A stretch of DNA of 64,000 nucleotides, taken from the NCBI GenBank assembly GCA_958352885.1, contig CATWQI010000006.1:186001-250000 (forward strand), given 5' to 3'. Position 1 is the stretch's first letter, and each line of letters begins with the position of its first letter. Positions 24,701 through 33,147 of this stretch are shown here, in pieces. Source of the stretch: an uncultured Duncaniella sp. (GTDB lineage: Bacteria; Bacteroidota; Bacteroidia; Bacteroidales; Muribaculaceae). A program made the position numbers and the translations under genes. The notes under the pieces were generated by a model. It was not told the DNA's origin. It worked only from the letters and a program-made list of their open reading frames with translations, and made no database searches.

Positions 24701-27230
24701 CAATATCACCGTGCCGTATGCGACCAACGCCGACACGGTTGACGGATTGCATGCGATGGGCAGGGATAGTTCTTCGGGGCTTACCCGTTCGTGGGCGAGA
24801 GGGACATATACAAACCTTGATGAATATTACGGCAACGGCAACGTGGTGGTGTTTGACCCTGCTCCGACATCCGCCACAAGCGCAGGGCAAAATATCTCGC
24901 ATAGTGCCAATACAATACTGCTCAGCCTTGGCGAGTCAAGCCTCAGATACACGCAGCTTGTGTTTTATTACGACACCGACACCATCCGTTACCGCAGGAA
25001 GGCAAACTCAGACTGGCAGAACTGGGTGACGCTTCTGCACACTGGTAATTATTCTTCAGTTCTCGACGGACGCTATGTCAAGAAGTCGGGTGATACGATG
25101 AGCGGAATTCTCTACGCACCGAGAATAAATGTCGGCAATATGTATTGGGAGGCCGGCTCGGGTATCATGCCTACCATAGCGGGAAACAACACCCTCACCT
25201 GCGGCAAGGCTGACGGGCGTTGGGCGAATGTGTATGCCACGACAATCAACGTGACATCGACATCGCTTGTCACCAACCTCAATGCGGACTTGCTGGACGG
25301 GTATCACGCCAACGGACTTTTCACGGAATTAGCCCGAACCGGAAGCCACAACAACACCATATCGGCTACCATCGGTGGCACGACAAGGAGCGTGGGGTTG
25401 TATCCCATATCCTCATGGGGGATAAGATATATGTATAAAAGCGACAACTCCGGAAGGCCAACAATCTTTCTGATTGCCGACATCACCTCATGGAAAGGGA
25501 GCGCGTCCAACGCTCCGCACTATGGATTCACGGGCAGGGTGACGGAGACACGCGCAGGCGGATATATAGGGGAAAAACTGACAGACGTGATATGCCGTTG
25601 CGGCTACTCGGATTCCCCGTACACAAACACCACCCATCTGCGGACATCCAACGATGGCAATGTCTCCCCGAAGGTTATCCAGCACAACGGAAAATATTAC
25701 CTCGGATTGCTGTTCAACGGCTCTGGCCACGACGTGGTGATGGAGGGGTTCTTCTATAACTGTCTGTCAACTTTCATAGAGCTGATGTACGACGCTAACA
25801 ACGCATTGCCCTCGGGAGCGTCGGATGTGACGGCAAGTTACGAATCATACACTTATGCTGATGCAAGCGTAACCTCTGCAACCAAGTGGCGAACCGCCCG
25901 CCGCTTCTGGGGTCAGCTCGCAGACGGAACGGCTGACGTGAATGGTGCGATGACTGTGAACTATGCGGGCACGGAGACTGGCATTTCCATATACCGTCAG
26001 GAAGGTGCCGGTGCGTTTATCCGCTACTACAATAATAATCAGACCTCCAATTATTTCCGTGCTGGCATGTACGGAGCTGGATACTTCGGCATCAGCTACA
26101 ACTCCGGCGCTGACGCTTTCGCCGTGACTGCCTCCGGCTATGTCGGTATCAACACCCCGACACCAGCCTATCCGTTTGATGTCAACGGGTCGGCACGTGT
26201 GAGGGGTGACATGACGGTGTCCGGCAAAATCGAGATGAATGGTGCGCTTATCAACCGCAGCGGTGCCATCGAACTTTACGCACCAACGCCATACATCGAC
26301 TTCCATTACGGCAGCACCACCACGGACTACACATCCCGCATCATTGAGAGCGCAAGCGGTCGGCTCTCAATCACCGGCAAACTCTCGCTCGGCTACGTCA
26401 ACGACTCGTACCGCCTTGCCGTGGACAGCCTTATTTGTTCATCCTGGCTAAGGACCACCGGCACTGCCGGATGGTATTCCGAGACCTACGGTGGCGGATG
26501 GTATATGTCTGACACTACGTGGCTCCGAATCCATGGGAACAAAAACCTGTACGCATCAAGTGGCATCATCCGCACCGACGGCGAGTTTCAGATTGGCGAC
26601 AGCGGCAACAAGTTCCGTGTCGACGCACAGGGCAACGCATGGGTGAAATCAATCTATGTCGGCGGCATACTTCTGAGCCATGACACTGTGAACGGAGGTC
26701 TGAAAATCACGGGCAACGCATACACCACGGGTGATTTGACAGCCCTCGGAGTGATGGGTGGGGCGCAGTCGATAACGATGCTTGGGGTGAACACAACAAA
26801 CCCGGCGTACAACCTCGATGTCAACGGCACCGGGCGTTTCACAGGTGTGCTCAACCTCTCCTCCGGGGCGACACACATGGGGGCGAGGGTCGGGAACACA
26901 TATATAAATTCCATCGACGGCAACCTCATATTCCAAAACGTGGACCAGATACGCTTCGGTGGCGATGCGTGGAACTACGCACAATGGGCTGGTCTGAAAT
27001 ACAACCACTCGGCTAAGACAATATACCTCGGCATCGCCGACGGCAACACATTCGCCACTGCCGGTACCGCTCAGACAGGCGGCAAGCTAAGTCTCGTTAA
27101 CTGCGACCTCGTGGTGCCGCAGGGATACAAAATCCAGCTCGGACCGATAACGATTATCTACAACGCAACAACCAACTCAATCGACATCCAGGGCAACGTC
27201 CGGTACACTGGAACGCTGTCGAAAGCATAA
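21777..27230 (+). CDS. Giant modular tail fibre / receptor-binding protein
   Basis: 1817 residues starting two bases after the previous stop. The body is built of repeated fibre modules: RYVKKSGD(T/M)MSG twice (DNA near 22674 and 25071), a NADLLDGYHANG-type adhesin repeat, and GYVGINTPTPAYPFDVNGSA twice. A related LGVNTTNPAYNLDVNGTG follows near the C-terminus. The short SKRLRELGGG N-terminus is likely the tail attachment site. It probably binds host surface glycans or capsule. No C-terminal autoproteolytic chaperone domain was evident. Confidence 0.85.
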   Translation: MRKQYTSYIRNISPRPRSKRLRELGGGVVSVASGGAAASGDGHSHANKELLDSLAFDDDGNLSTTGIDSEGDTIYTPYLKKAVFDDLFEKVVISEGRYAIRTKYDLYSDGDITALGRLALSAPGGSGTGVAGMYYGDWTDYSEDYDSYAVSGKSGKALYDLIKNAGGGGVDASQLGSLTISRNGVTAGVYSPSKASVIDITVPTRLSELIDDKGYLGRADADSLYLKASDLIRSYPYTQGTIANVRGDGVMEVGKYIDFHDGSGDTSDYNPRLMAQNGALYINSSRILTEGNYASSLDSRYVKKSGDMMSGRLTITGGSGTGSGLVTDEINTNNLNGLLTYHPASWTGVTNQQWSVGTVDSQGVIRSNNTSLLHYRNSAGTLSTIWDSGNDGSGSGLDADLLDGLHGGDFARSYNNMWTNGETVAEWAKRVVTTPGINSMVGWAWASSVNLTLGSYTIDCERYSAIDFRQGNLNNTWNQKAILFLPTYRDSSMIYIAQMYTGENAGVVATTVKRYADYDTVLASNVASATKLQTARTLWGQSFDGTADVSGDLILYGENTFNASSSKLYFRSRLTGNNGPYIQGISSGGYDKQRIAIFQSNTSSYNHEYFEALTIMPSGYVGINTPTPAYPFDVNGSARVTSLLISSGLVEWDASRNAFKFNGNLYATGDITALGSSAVGGSGSGGGVDTLAQLADVTLSGLSAGHALVYDGTKWVNRSIAAAGLDLSGLAQYLSTNQYLTQPAADARYVTLATEQTITGKKTFTSECTTVTRQMRVDGASSSFAALPHLMLHIPNVNWAKFVLKNDGTVHLLNGGATDFNSYGHLTASAFVKYGGTSSQYLMADGSVRGETYFRQNCGNIPVEYVDITNYNVNAPGYANYQSGTYMVSRSGHSEILVNLALNAGSTSALQFRTSYSDSAPLYFRKTVDSNRVSGPWREILTSVNYTSFVNPANFVTALGTSGNYLTWTKNGVTNNITVPYATNADTVDGLHAMGRDSSSGLTRSWARGTYTNLDEYYGNGNVVVFDPAPTSATSAGQNISHSANTILLSLGESSLRYTQLVFYYDTDTIRYRRKANSDWQNWVTLLHTGNYSSVLDGRYVKKSGDTMSGILYAPRINVGNMYWEAGSGIMPTIAGNNTLTCGKADGRWANVYATTINVTSTSLVTNLNADLLDGYHANGLFTELARTGSHNNTISATIGGTTRSVGLYPISSWGIRYMYKSDNSGRPTIFLIADITSWKGSASNAPHYGFTGRVTETRAGGYIGEKLTDVICRCGYSDSPYTNTTHLRTSNDGNVSPKVIQHNGKYYLGLLFNGSGHDVVMEGFFYNCLSTFIELMYDANNALPSGASDVTASYESYTYADASVTSATKWRTARRFWGQLADGTADVNGAMTVNYAGTETGISIYRQEGAGAFIRYYNNNQTSNYFRAGMYGAGYFGISYNSGADAFAVTASGYVGINTPTPAYPFDVNGSARVRGDMTVSGKIEMNGALINRSGAIELYAPTPYIDFHYGSTTTDYTSRIIESASGRLSITGKLSLGYVNDSYRLAVDSLICSSWLRTTGTAGWYSETYGGGWYMSDTTWLRIHGNKNLYASSGIIRTDGEFQIGDSGNKFRVDAQGNAWVKSIYVGGILLSHDTVNGGLKITGNAYTTGDLTALGVMGGAQSITMLGVNTTNPAYNLDVNGTGRFTGVLNLSSGATHMGARVGNTYINSIDGNLIFQNVDQIRFGGDAWNYAQWAGLKYNHSAKTIYLGIADGNTFATAGTAQTGGKLSLVNCDLVVPQGYKIQLGPITIIYNATTNSIDIQGNVRYTGTLSKA
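23628..23697 (+). repeat. 70-base direct repeat in the fibre gene, copy 1
   Basis: Matches 26133-26202 at 69 of 70 bases (hand comparison). It encodes the GYVGINTPTPAYPFDVNGSA module. Confidence 0.9.
26133..26202 (+). repeat. 70-base direct repeat in the fibre gene, copy 2
   Basis: Partner of 23628-23697, 2505 bases downstream and in the same frame. Recombination between the copies would remove a whole number of codons (835). Confidence 0.9.
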
Positions 27231-27268
27231 ATCAATTTTTTACCAACAATATTAAAACAAAAAGAAAA

Positions 27269-27610
27269 ATGGGAACAACAACCAACAACACAGGCAAAGT
27301 GGGCTTCGCTGCCCTAAATTCGGCAAACGTGCGCCTTGACAACTCGCAGGACGACACCCGCAAGTATGACGTGGCGGCTAATGCAAGCATCTCCGGGACT
27401 GAAATCACATCCATGGACTCAGGCAGCGTCACCGCCAAGGACGGCATGCAGGTCGCATCGTTCAGCTCCAACGGCATGCCCGCATATACCATTAATATCA
27501 TGGGCACCGTGGCTGACGAGGACCGTGGCGACGTGCTCGCAGCCATAAATGACTTCCTCATTGGTGCGAAAGCGTATGTCAAAACAAACCCCATCACAGC
27601 AAATAACTAA
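27269..27610 (+). CDS. Hypothetical phage structural-region protein
   Basis: 113 residues, Asn/Thr/Ser-rich N-terminus, then a beta-like middle (SISGTEITSMDSGSV) and a helix near the end. It follows the fibre gene and precedes two other unknown tail-region genes. It could be a fibre-associated or decoration protein. No family recognised. Confidence 0.55.
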   Translation: MGTTTNNTGKVGFAALNSANVRLDNSQDDTRKYDVAANASISGTEITSMDSGSVTAKDGMQVASFSSNGMPAYTINIMGTVADEDRGDVLAAINDFLIGAKAYVKTNPITANN

Positions 27611-27637
27611 TTCATCAACAATTAAAAACTTAAGACA

Positions 27638-28066
27638 ATGAAAAAGACTATCACAGCTGAAAATATCACACTCGCTTACCGACTGCTCGGCAATGCGTCA
27701 CTTTCCAAAATGGAGGATGCGGAGAAGTTCACCGTAATCAAGGCTATGCGCAAACTCAAACCCATCGCCACAGCCCTTAGCGAAGCTGTGGAGACCGCAC
27801 GTGAGAAACTCGCCCCGGAGGACTACGCACGCATCCGCCAGAACGCACAGCGTTACCAGCAGCTCACAGTGGAGGAGCAGGTGGAAATCAACACCGTGGA
27901 GCGTGAACTGGACGAGAAGGTGAGCGAGTGCGTCAAGGAGGAGGCGTTGAAGGAGCACGAACTGGAGTATGATGCTCTCTCCGAGGCAGCGTTCGGACGC
28001 TTCCTTTCATCCAACGACTTTAAACTCGCAACTATAATGACCCTCTCGGACGTGCTGTGCGAGTAG
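27638..28066 (+). CDS. Hypothetical helical phage protein
   Basis: 142 residues, almost entirely helical and strongly charged (VERELDEKVSECVKEEALKE), with no signal or membrane segment. It lies between two tail-region genes and may be a chaperone for the fibre or the next protein. Function unknown. Confidence 0.6.
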   Translation: MKKTITAENITLAYRLLGNASLSKMEDAEKFTVIKAMRKLKPIATALSEAVETAREKLAPEDYARIRQNAQRYQQLTVEEQVEINTVERELDEKVSECVKEEALKEHELEYDALSEAAFGRFLSSNDFKLATIMTLSDVLCE

Positions 28067-28089
28067 TATGACGTAACAAAATAAGGACT

Positions 28090-29541
28090 ATGAACCGAAA
28101 CGGCGTAATTGACAAACCGATAGGCTTCCGCCCCGATATATATGTAGTGCCCGGTATAACGCCCTACAACGGCGGGTACTCGCTGGTACACGCCAATACC
28201 GGGACGCACGGCAAGATAAACAAGTGGTGCAAATGGAAACCTGTTATAATTGACAAGATTTTCATCCACCTCGACGAGACAATAAACATTGTCTCGCCAT
28301 TTGTCGGTGTCGGCAACATCAACGTGCCTGCCGCTATTGGCACACCTAAGCGTATTACAAAACGTGTCGAGAATATTGACGTGAATCTCCAGATACTCTA
28401 CGGGCTCGGTGTCCCAATGTTTATCAACCAGGAGGGCAACGCATCGTTGCGCCGTCAGCTCATAGATCTTATGAATGTCGACGAAAGTATAAACTGGGAG
28501 TATTATCCTCCATCCGGAGGAGAACACGAGCCGAGCAGGTCATCAGATTTCCTCGGATACGACCACAATGCCGACTGCCCCATAACCTACAACGTGCAGG
28601 ATGCGCACGCTACGCACACCACACAGATATGGTGCAACTGGGCTTCGGAAAATTCCGCCCAGATAGACCTTCGGGAGCTGGCGCAGTATTTCCTGCCGAT
28701 GAAGTTCTATGTGTTTGTCGATATATGGCGGTATTCCAAAACGGACAAGGCGTGGGGATGGGTGCAGACTCTGGAGTTCGGCGACATGGCGGAGGGTGTC
28801 GACATCGGAGCCACCCTCCCGGCCCTGAACTTCTCGCAGGGGGAAACAGAGATGGCTGCATACTTCTTCGCACAGGGCAGCTACCAGGGCACGTATTGGA
28901 CCATGCTCCTGCCGTCCCTGCCGCAATATGCCAACCCTCAGACGTTCAAGTGGCTTCCGTCCACGGGCGATGTCGCCGAGACCGTATGGATGGGATTCGA
29001 CGTGTACAGCAACGGAACAGGCTTCGCACACCACCATGGGTCAGCTTATTTTGAGTCGTTCTGGAATGTCGGCGAGGGCATCTACGTGCAGCTTTACACC
29101 ACTGCGTATTACTGTGTGCGTGGAAAGCTCACCGCCCCGGCTTCGCAGCAGGCGGTAATCGACTTTGCCGACATAACCCTCGTATGGCGGGAGTTCGTCA
29201 CGGGCAGTAATTCGTCAGGACAGCAATACGCCACGTTTCGCCCTGCAGTGTACGTGAATGGTCAGAACGTGACCGGCACGTCTGTGACCATCCCTGCCGG
29301 CGGCAGCATATATGTGGACCTTGAGCTTGTTGATCTTTTCAACCCCGAAATCATAGGCACCGCAAACGCCAACAAGCTCGTCAACGGCGAGGTATACGGC
29401 AACATCGACCAAATGGAGCTGCGCTACAAGGGCGTGAACGTGACTTCGTTCCAGGTCGAGGTGGTCAAGGTGGCCCAAGGCGACCCCCACAACGGATACT
29501 TCTACTCGCAGAACGAACAGAGGTTCTACCTGACGAGGTGA
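28090..29541 (+). CDS. Tail-region protein of unknown function, possible receptor-binding tip
   Basis: 483 residues, beta-rich and aromatic-rich, with no recognised motif. It opens MNRNGVIDKPIGFRPDIYVV. The composition (many Tyr, Trp, Asn, Gly) is usual for phage adhesins or tip proteins. The last gene before the lysis cassette is a common place for such a protein. No enzyme signature was found. Confidence 0.6.
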   Translation: MNRNGVIDKPIGFRPDIYVVPGITPYNGGYSLVHANTGTHGKINKWCKWKPVIIDKIFIHLDETINIVSPFVGVGNINVPAAIGTPKRITKRVENIDVNLQILYGLGVPMFINQEGNASLRRQLIDLMNVDESINWEYYPPSGGEHEPSRSSDFLGYDHNADCPITYNVQDAHATHTTQIWCNWASENSAQIDLRELAQYFLPMKFYVFVDIWRYSKTDKAWGWVQTLEFGDMAEGVDIGATLPALNFSQGETEMAAYFFAQGSYQGTYWTMLLPSLPQYANPQTFKWLPSTGDVAETVWMGFDVYSNGTGFAHHHGSAYFESFWNVGEGIYVQLYTTAYYCVRGKLTAPASQQAVIDFADITLVWREFVTGSNSSGQQYATFRPAVYVNGQNVTGTSVTIPAGGSIYVDLELVDLFNPEIIGTANANKLVNGEVYGNIDQMELRYKGVNVTSFQVEVVKVAQGDPHNGYFYSQNEQRFYLTR

Positions 29542-29575
29542 TTTTTATTAACTTTCAAAATGACTACACAGTGAG

Positions 29576-30019
29576 ATGACAGAAACAAGCAACATGTTCC
29601 AGGCGGCGGTAGCAGCCATCGGAACTATAATAGCAAACTTCTATTCGCACCTCGCACCGTGGCTCCTGCTGGGAATGGTGCTTGTGCTTGTCGATTTACG
29701 CTACGGCGTGATGGCGGCGAGGGTGAGGGGCGAGGAAATACGCTTTTCCCGTGCGTGGAGACGCACCATTAACAAGATGATTGATTACTTGTGCTGGGTG
29801 ACGGTGGCGGAGCTCATGAGCCGCACTTTCGCCGTGAGCCTCGGTGCGCCGGTGGTGAGTATGTCGATGCTATTCATCATATACGGTATAGAGATTTCAT
29901 CATGCGTGAATAATTATTTCGAGTACAAAGGGGTCCGGAAACGTTTCAACTTCTGGAAACTGCTCGGCAGGCAGGATGTGGAGAATGTGCTCGAGGACCC
30001 TGAAAAGGATAGAGAATAA
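29576..30019 (+). CDS. Phage holin
   Basis: 147 residues with three likely membrane segments (about 26-48, 68-86 and 90-108) and a charged C-terminus, the form of the phage_holin_4-type family. Holins collect in the inner membrane and open holes that start lysis. It ends two bases before the endolysin start, and the spanin follows, making a complete lysis cassette. Confidence 0.8.
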   Translation: MTETSNMFQAAVAAIGTIIANFYSHLAPWLLLGMVLVLVDLRYGVMAARVRGEEIRFSRAWRRTINKMIDYLCWVTVAELMSRTFAVSLGAPVVSMSMLFIIYGIEISSCVNNYFEYKGVRKRFNFWKLLGRQDVENVLEDPEKDRE

Positions 30020-30021
30020 CA

Positions 30022-30594
30022 ATGGCAAACATAGACATACTACTGAAATTCATCCTCTCTTTCGAGGGTGGTTACTCAAACCATCCCGACGACAAGGGAG
30101 GGGCTACAAACAAGGGCGTCACCATAGCCACATGGAAGAGTGTGGGCTACGACAAGGACGGTGACGGCGACATAGATGTTGCGGACCTAAGACTCATTAC
30201 CGACGCTGACGTGCGTGACAGGGTTCTGAAACCCCATTACTGGGACAGATGGAAAGCTGACTACATCAAGTCTCAGAGCATTGCAAACCTTGTTGTCGAC
30301 TGGGTATGGGCTTCCGGCAAGTACGGTATTACGGGTGTGCAGAAACTCCTCGGCGTGGCTGTTGACGGCATAGTGGGTGAAAAGACCCTCTCCGCTCTCA
30401 ATGCCCGTGACCCACGGAAGCTCTTCGAGGAAATCAAGGCTGCCCGCCGTGCGTTCATCCGTAATCTTGTTGCGAAAAACCCACGTCAGAAAGTATTCGA
30501 GGCGGGATGGCTCAGGCGGCTGGAGAGTATCGAATACGGCTCGCTGAAACTGAACACCGTCCCTGTGCGGACTGAAACATTCAAGGATATATGA
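30022..30594 (+). CDS. Endolysin, glycoside hydrolase family 108 with EF-hand loop
   Basis: 190 residues. The N-terminus shows the GH108 pattern FEGGYSNHPDDKGGATNKGVT with catalytic Glu15. The C-terminal part (about 100-185) matches the peptidoglycan-binding domain usual in this family (GVQKLLGVAVDGIVGEKTL). It cuts the glycan strands of peptidoglycan. Residues 44-55, DKDGDGDIDVAD, form a textbook EF-hand calcium loop. No signal peptide, so it depends on the holin. It overlaps the spanin gene by four bases. Confidence 0.92.
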   Translation: MANIDILLKFILSFEGGYSNHPDDKGGATNKGVTIATWKSVGYDKDGDGDIDVADLRLITDADVRDRVLKPHYWDRWKADYIKSQSIANLVVDWVWASGKYGITGVQKLLGVAVDGIVGEKTLSALNARDPRKLFEEIKAARRAFIRNLVAKNPRQKVFEAGWLRRLESIEYGSLKLNTVPVRTETFKDI

Positions 30595-31142
30595 GAGTAA
30601 GCGAAAAGAAAGAGGCATCGGGCATGATGAAATGGCTGCTCGGCATGGCGCTGGGTCTGATGGTTCTCGCTATGCTCTGCGTCTCCTGCTCTCCCGTCAA
30701 GCATGCGCCGGTGGAGACGGTGCGCACTGAATATGTCGAGGCTGATACCACGGGACTGTACGAACGCATGAGAAGTGTCTTTGAGTCCATGTACCGCAAG
30801 GAGACATCCTCAGACTCCATCATAGACCGCACCAAGGAGACCGTGGTGCTCAGAGAGAACGGCGACACCGCAAGGCACGACAAGGAGCGCATAGTGTATG
30901 TAGCATCGCACCGGGAAAAGGAGCTTGAACACAAGGTGCAGCAACAGGACAGCACTATCAAAGCTCTGCGCCTTCAGCTCGCATCCGTGAAGTCAGACTC
31001 CATCCCGGTTCCCTATCCCGTGGAGCGAAAGCTATCAAAGTGGGAGCAAACTAAAATGGACTTCGGAGGCATGGCCATAGGCGTATTTATAGCTGTCATT
31101 TGCGTGGCAGTGATATGGCTAATCAGAAAATTCAGAAAATAA
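30591..31142 (+). CDS. Probable unimolecular spanin (u-spanin) lipoprotein
   Basis: 183 residues. It has a basic, hydrophobic N-terminus ending in a lipobox-like LCVSC (Cys33), a periplasmic coiled-coil middle (about 55-145), and a C-terminal membrane span (about 158-180) with a basic end. Lipid anchor at one end and inner-membrane span at the other is the layout of T1 gp11-type u-spanins, which fuse inner and outer membranes at the end of lysis. Its place after holin and endolysin supports this. Confidence 0.72.
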   Translation: MRVSEKKEASGMMKWLLGMALGLMVLAMLCVSCSPVKHAPVETVRTEYVEADTTGLYERMRSVFESMYRKETSSDSIIDRTKETVVLRENGDTARHDKERIVYVASHREKELEHKVQQQDSTIKALRLQLASVKSDSIPVPYPVERKLSKWEQTKMDFGGMAIGVFIAVICVAVIWLIRKFRK

Positions 31143-31163
31143 TCAATCAAATTTATTGAACTA

Positions 31164-31556
31164 ATGGAAAAGATAAAAGTAGACGTATATGTGAAGGGGC
31201 AGCTTGTTTCCCTTGGCGGTATTACCGCATCAAATATCATTGCGAATATCCACCTCGATGACCAGAGGTATGATTTCGCCGAAGCCATCGTGCTTGATGC
31301 TGGGATGTTGACCGGACCCATCACAGTGCCCGAGGGTAAGGTGGTGGTGGTAGAAAAGGATATCACATCCACCATACACCGTTGCAATTCGGAGCAATTT
31401 GAAGGGTTGCTTGCGGATGCGCTCTCCGCCCGCCACCTATGGGGATTAGAGTTTAACGGTACTCGGTATTTCCCATTGACAGACAACACGAAAACGGGTG
31501 TTATCGCTCGACCGGATGTGACACAGACACATTCCGCAGAGCGCCCCAACATCTAA
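31164..31556 (+). CDS. Hypothetical phage protein, duplicated downstream
   Basis: 130 residues, no recognised family. It reads as a small beta/alpha protein (VDVYVKGQLVSLGGI, ITVPEGKVVVVEKD). Bases 31221-31466 recur at 32815-33060. Early differences between the copies are mostly silent, so the shared part seems to have been kept as protein. It closes the lysis operon ahead of a terminator. Confidence 0.6.
   Translation: MEKIKVDVYVKGQLVSLGGITASNIIANIHLDDQRYDFAEAIVLDAGMLTGPITVPEGKVVVVEKDITSTIHRCNSEQFEGLLADALSARHLWGLEFNGTRYFPLTDNTKTGVIARPDVTQTHSAERPNI
31221..31466 (+). repeat. 246-base duplication, copy 1
   Basis: Aligns without gaps to 32815-33060, about 90 percent identical by hand count. 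Differences cluster in the last 80 bases. Confidence 0.9.
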
Positions 31557-31611
31557 AAATATAAATGTAGGTAACAATAAACTAATTTCATTAGATTAGG
31601 TATTGATGATT

Positions 31612-31649
31612 CGCTCCGCTTGTCCGTGAGGATGAATGGAGCGTTTTTT
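31612..31649 (+). terminator. Terminator after the lysis operon
   Basis: Stem CGCTCC (31612-31617) with GGAGCG (31638-31643), a possible inner GTCC-type pair, then six T bases. Confidence 0.7.
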
Positions 31650-31660
31650 GTATAAATATA

Positions 31661-31692
31661 TTTGCACAAAACAAAATATTTCATTAATTTTG
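31661..31692 (+). promoter_or_regulatory. Strong Bacteroidetes-type promoter of the HTH cassette
   Basis: TTTG at 31661-31664, exactly 20 bases, then TAATTTTG at 31685-31692. This gives the two-gene cassette 31751-32558 its own expression apart from late phage control. Confidence 0.8.
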
Positions 31693-31750
31693 CAATACAA
31701 AAATCATCAAGAACTCCCGAGACAGGAGGATAAAGTCGGTCACATTAGCT

Positions 31751-32077
31751 ATGAAGCATCTTACCACAGAAGAAATTTATAAAATAGCGGAAAAGTATAA
31801 TCAAAAGACAGCATCACTCAAGGATGGTGAAATTTATATCTCGAGATACGGTCGTGAACTGAGAGAACTCGCCAATACAGCTGTAGATTCCCCTATAATA
31901 GGTACCGCAAAGGAAATAGGTGAGAAATTCGGACATCTTTTACCCGGTACCAATTGGGAAAGTGTCGCCGATCATGCCCCGGAAGAAGTTTTTGTGTGGG
32001 CGTTCGATTCAAGCACTCCACGTTATTCCGTCACAAAAAGAAATAATATTGTCATCGTCCCAATTGGGACCATATAA
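31751..32077 (+). CDS. Hypothetical protein paired with an HTH regulator
   Basis: 108 residues, no known family. Begins MKHLTTEEIYKIAEKY; mixed helix and strand. It ends five bases before the HTH gene and shares its promoter, a toxin-antitoxin-like or regulator-partner arrangement. There is no catalytic motif to support a toxin call. Confidence 0.55.
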   Translation: MKHLTTEEIYKIAEKYNQKTASLKDGEIYISRYGRELRELANTAVDSPIIGTAKEIGEKFGHLLPGTNWESVADHAPEEVFVWAFDSSTPRYSVTKRNNIVIVPIGTI

Positions 32078-32081
32078 AACA

Positions 32082-32558
32082 ATGGGAAGGTATATATTAC
32101 AAAAATCAAATGAAAACCCTCTGTGGTGGGTGCTGACAGACACGGAAACACAGATTGTCTGCACCTTCAAAGAGGGCAATTTCAACGAGACTCAGAAATT
32201 CACACCTCTGAACGACGTGCAGGGAGCTGACATGATGAAGCTGCCAGGCATTGTAAAAGACATGACCAGTTGGCTCTGCGAACATCATTACAATATCGTT
32301 ATTTCTTCCCCACAGGAGGTGATTGCAAGGGTGAGGGCATCCATAGGTGCACAAATCAAGGCGGAACGGGAGGAGCAGGGAATCACGCTGCGTGAACTTG
32401 CTCATATTACCGGAATTGCTTTCAACCATATCAGTAGAATAGAACAAGGGAAATATAATGTCACCCTCGACACCCTCGCTGTGATTGCCGATGCTCTTGA
32501 CATGGATATTTCACTTATTCCCTACGGTCTTTTTGACGAGGATGAAGTTGATGAGTGA
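32082..32558 (+). CDS. XRE-family HTH regulator with N-terminal sensor-like domain
   Basis: 158 residues from ATG 32082; the frame runs upstream but overlaps the partner gene. The N-terminal half (GRYILQKSNENPLWWVLTDT) is, from memory, a Bacteroidetes-specific module. The C-terminal half (about 96-150) is an XRE helix-turn-helix (LRELAHITGIAFNHISRIEQGKYNV). It has the form of an antitoxin or cassette repressor and may control its own promoter. As a moron-like gene with its own promoter it could act in the lysogen. Confidence 0.75.
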   Translation: MGRYILQKSNENPLWWVLTDTETQIVCTFKEGNFNETQKFTPLNDVQGADMMKLPGIVKDMTSWLCEHHYNIVISSPQEVIARVRASIGAQIKAEREEQGITLRELAHITGIAFNHISRIEQGKYNVTLDTLAVIADALDMDISLIPYGLFDEDEVDE

Positions 32559-32784
32559 GAGTCACATCGCTTTACGATGATGAATACTAATAGTAGTTCC
32601 GCCTATCTTAACGGATGGGGGGATTTTTTTGTTTTTTGCAGTTTTAATAGAAATACTTAAATCTGCATAAGCTACGGCTTAATAATTTTCCGTCATTTTC
32701 TGTAATTGGGGTAATTTTTATGGATTTTGGTGTATATTTGGTGTTTGCAGATTATATTAGCCTAATAATAAGTTATATTCCAAG
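32559..32784. other. Gene-free AT-rich spacer
   Basis: 226 bases with no coding frame. A G-rich run before a T-run near 32617-32636 could terminate the HTH cassette, and TATATTTG (32733-32740) could be a -7 box for the duplicated gene. Neither is strong. Confidence 0.35.
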
Positions 32785-33096
32785 ATGTTACTAATAAGTT
32801 TGTTGTTTGGCATTATTACCGCATCAAATATCATTGCGAATATCCACCTCGATGACCAGAGGTATGATTTCGCCGAAGCCATCGTGCTTGATGCTGGGAT
32901 GTTGACCGGACTCATCACAGTGCCTGAAGGCAAGGTAGTGGTGGTAGAAAAGGATATCACATCCACCACGCATCGTTGCAATTCGGAGCAATTTGAAGAG
33001 TTGCTTTCGGATTCACTCCCCGCCCGTTGTCTGCGGGGTAAGAAGTTCAACGGTACTCGGACCAGCAACATGAAAAGGTTCTGCTGCTTAATATAA
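32785..33096 (+). pseudogene. Second, rearranged copy of the 31164 gene
   Basis: 103 residues in frame from ATG 32785. Residues 11-92 repeat the central part of the 31164 protein; the first ten residues (MLLISLLFGI) and the last ones are unrelated to it. The original N-terminus is missing, so this is either a decayed copy or a re-started gene. The frame is intact across the repeat. Confidence 0.5.
32815..33060 (+). repeat. 246-base duplication, copy 2
   Basis: Partner of 31221-31466, 1594 bases apart, same orientation. The two copies bracket the HTH cassette. Confidence 0.9.
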
Positions 33097-33147
33097 AAAA
33101 CATTGCGCCATAGGGGGTATAAAAAAGCCCCCAGCCTGTTAATATAG

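Noticed and set aside
31751..32558. Toxin-antitoxin pair
   Set aside because: The arrangement fits, but the 108-residue protein shows no toxin motif, so only a regulator-partner pair is claimed.
31221..33060. Template/variable repeat pair of a diversity-generating retroelement, known in some transposable Bacteroides phages
   Set aside because: Differences between the two copies are of many base types and not limited to template adenines, and no reverse transcriptase gene is present in the window.
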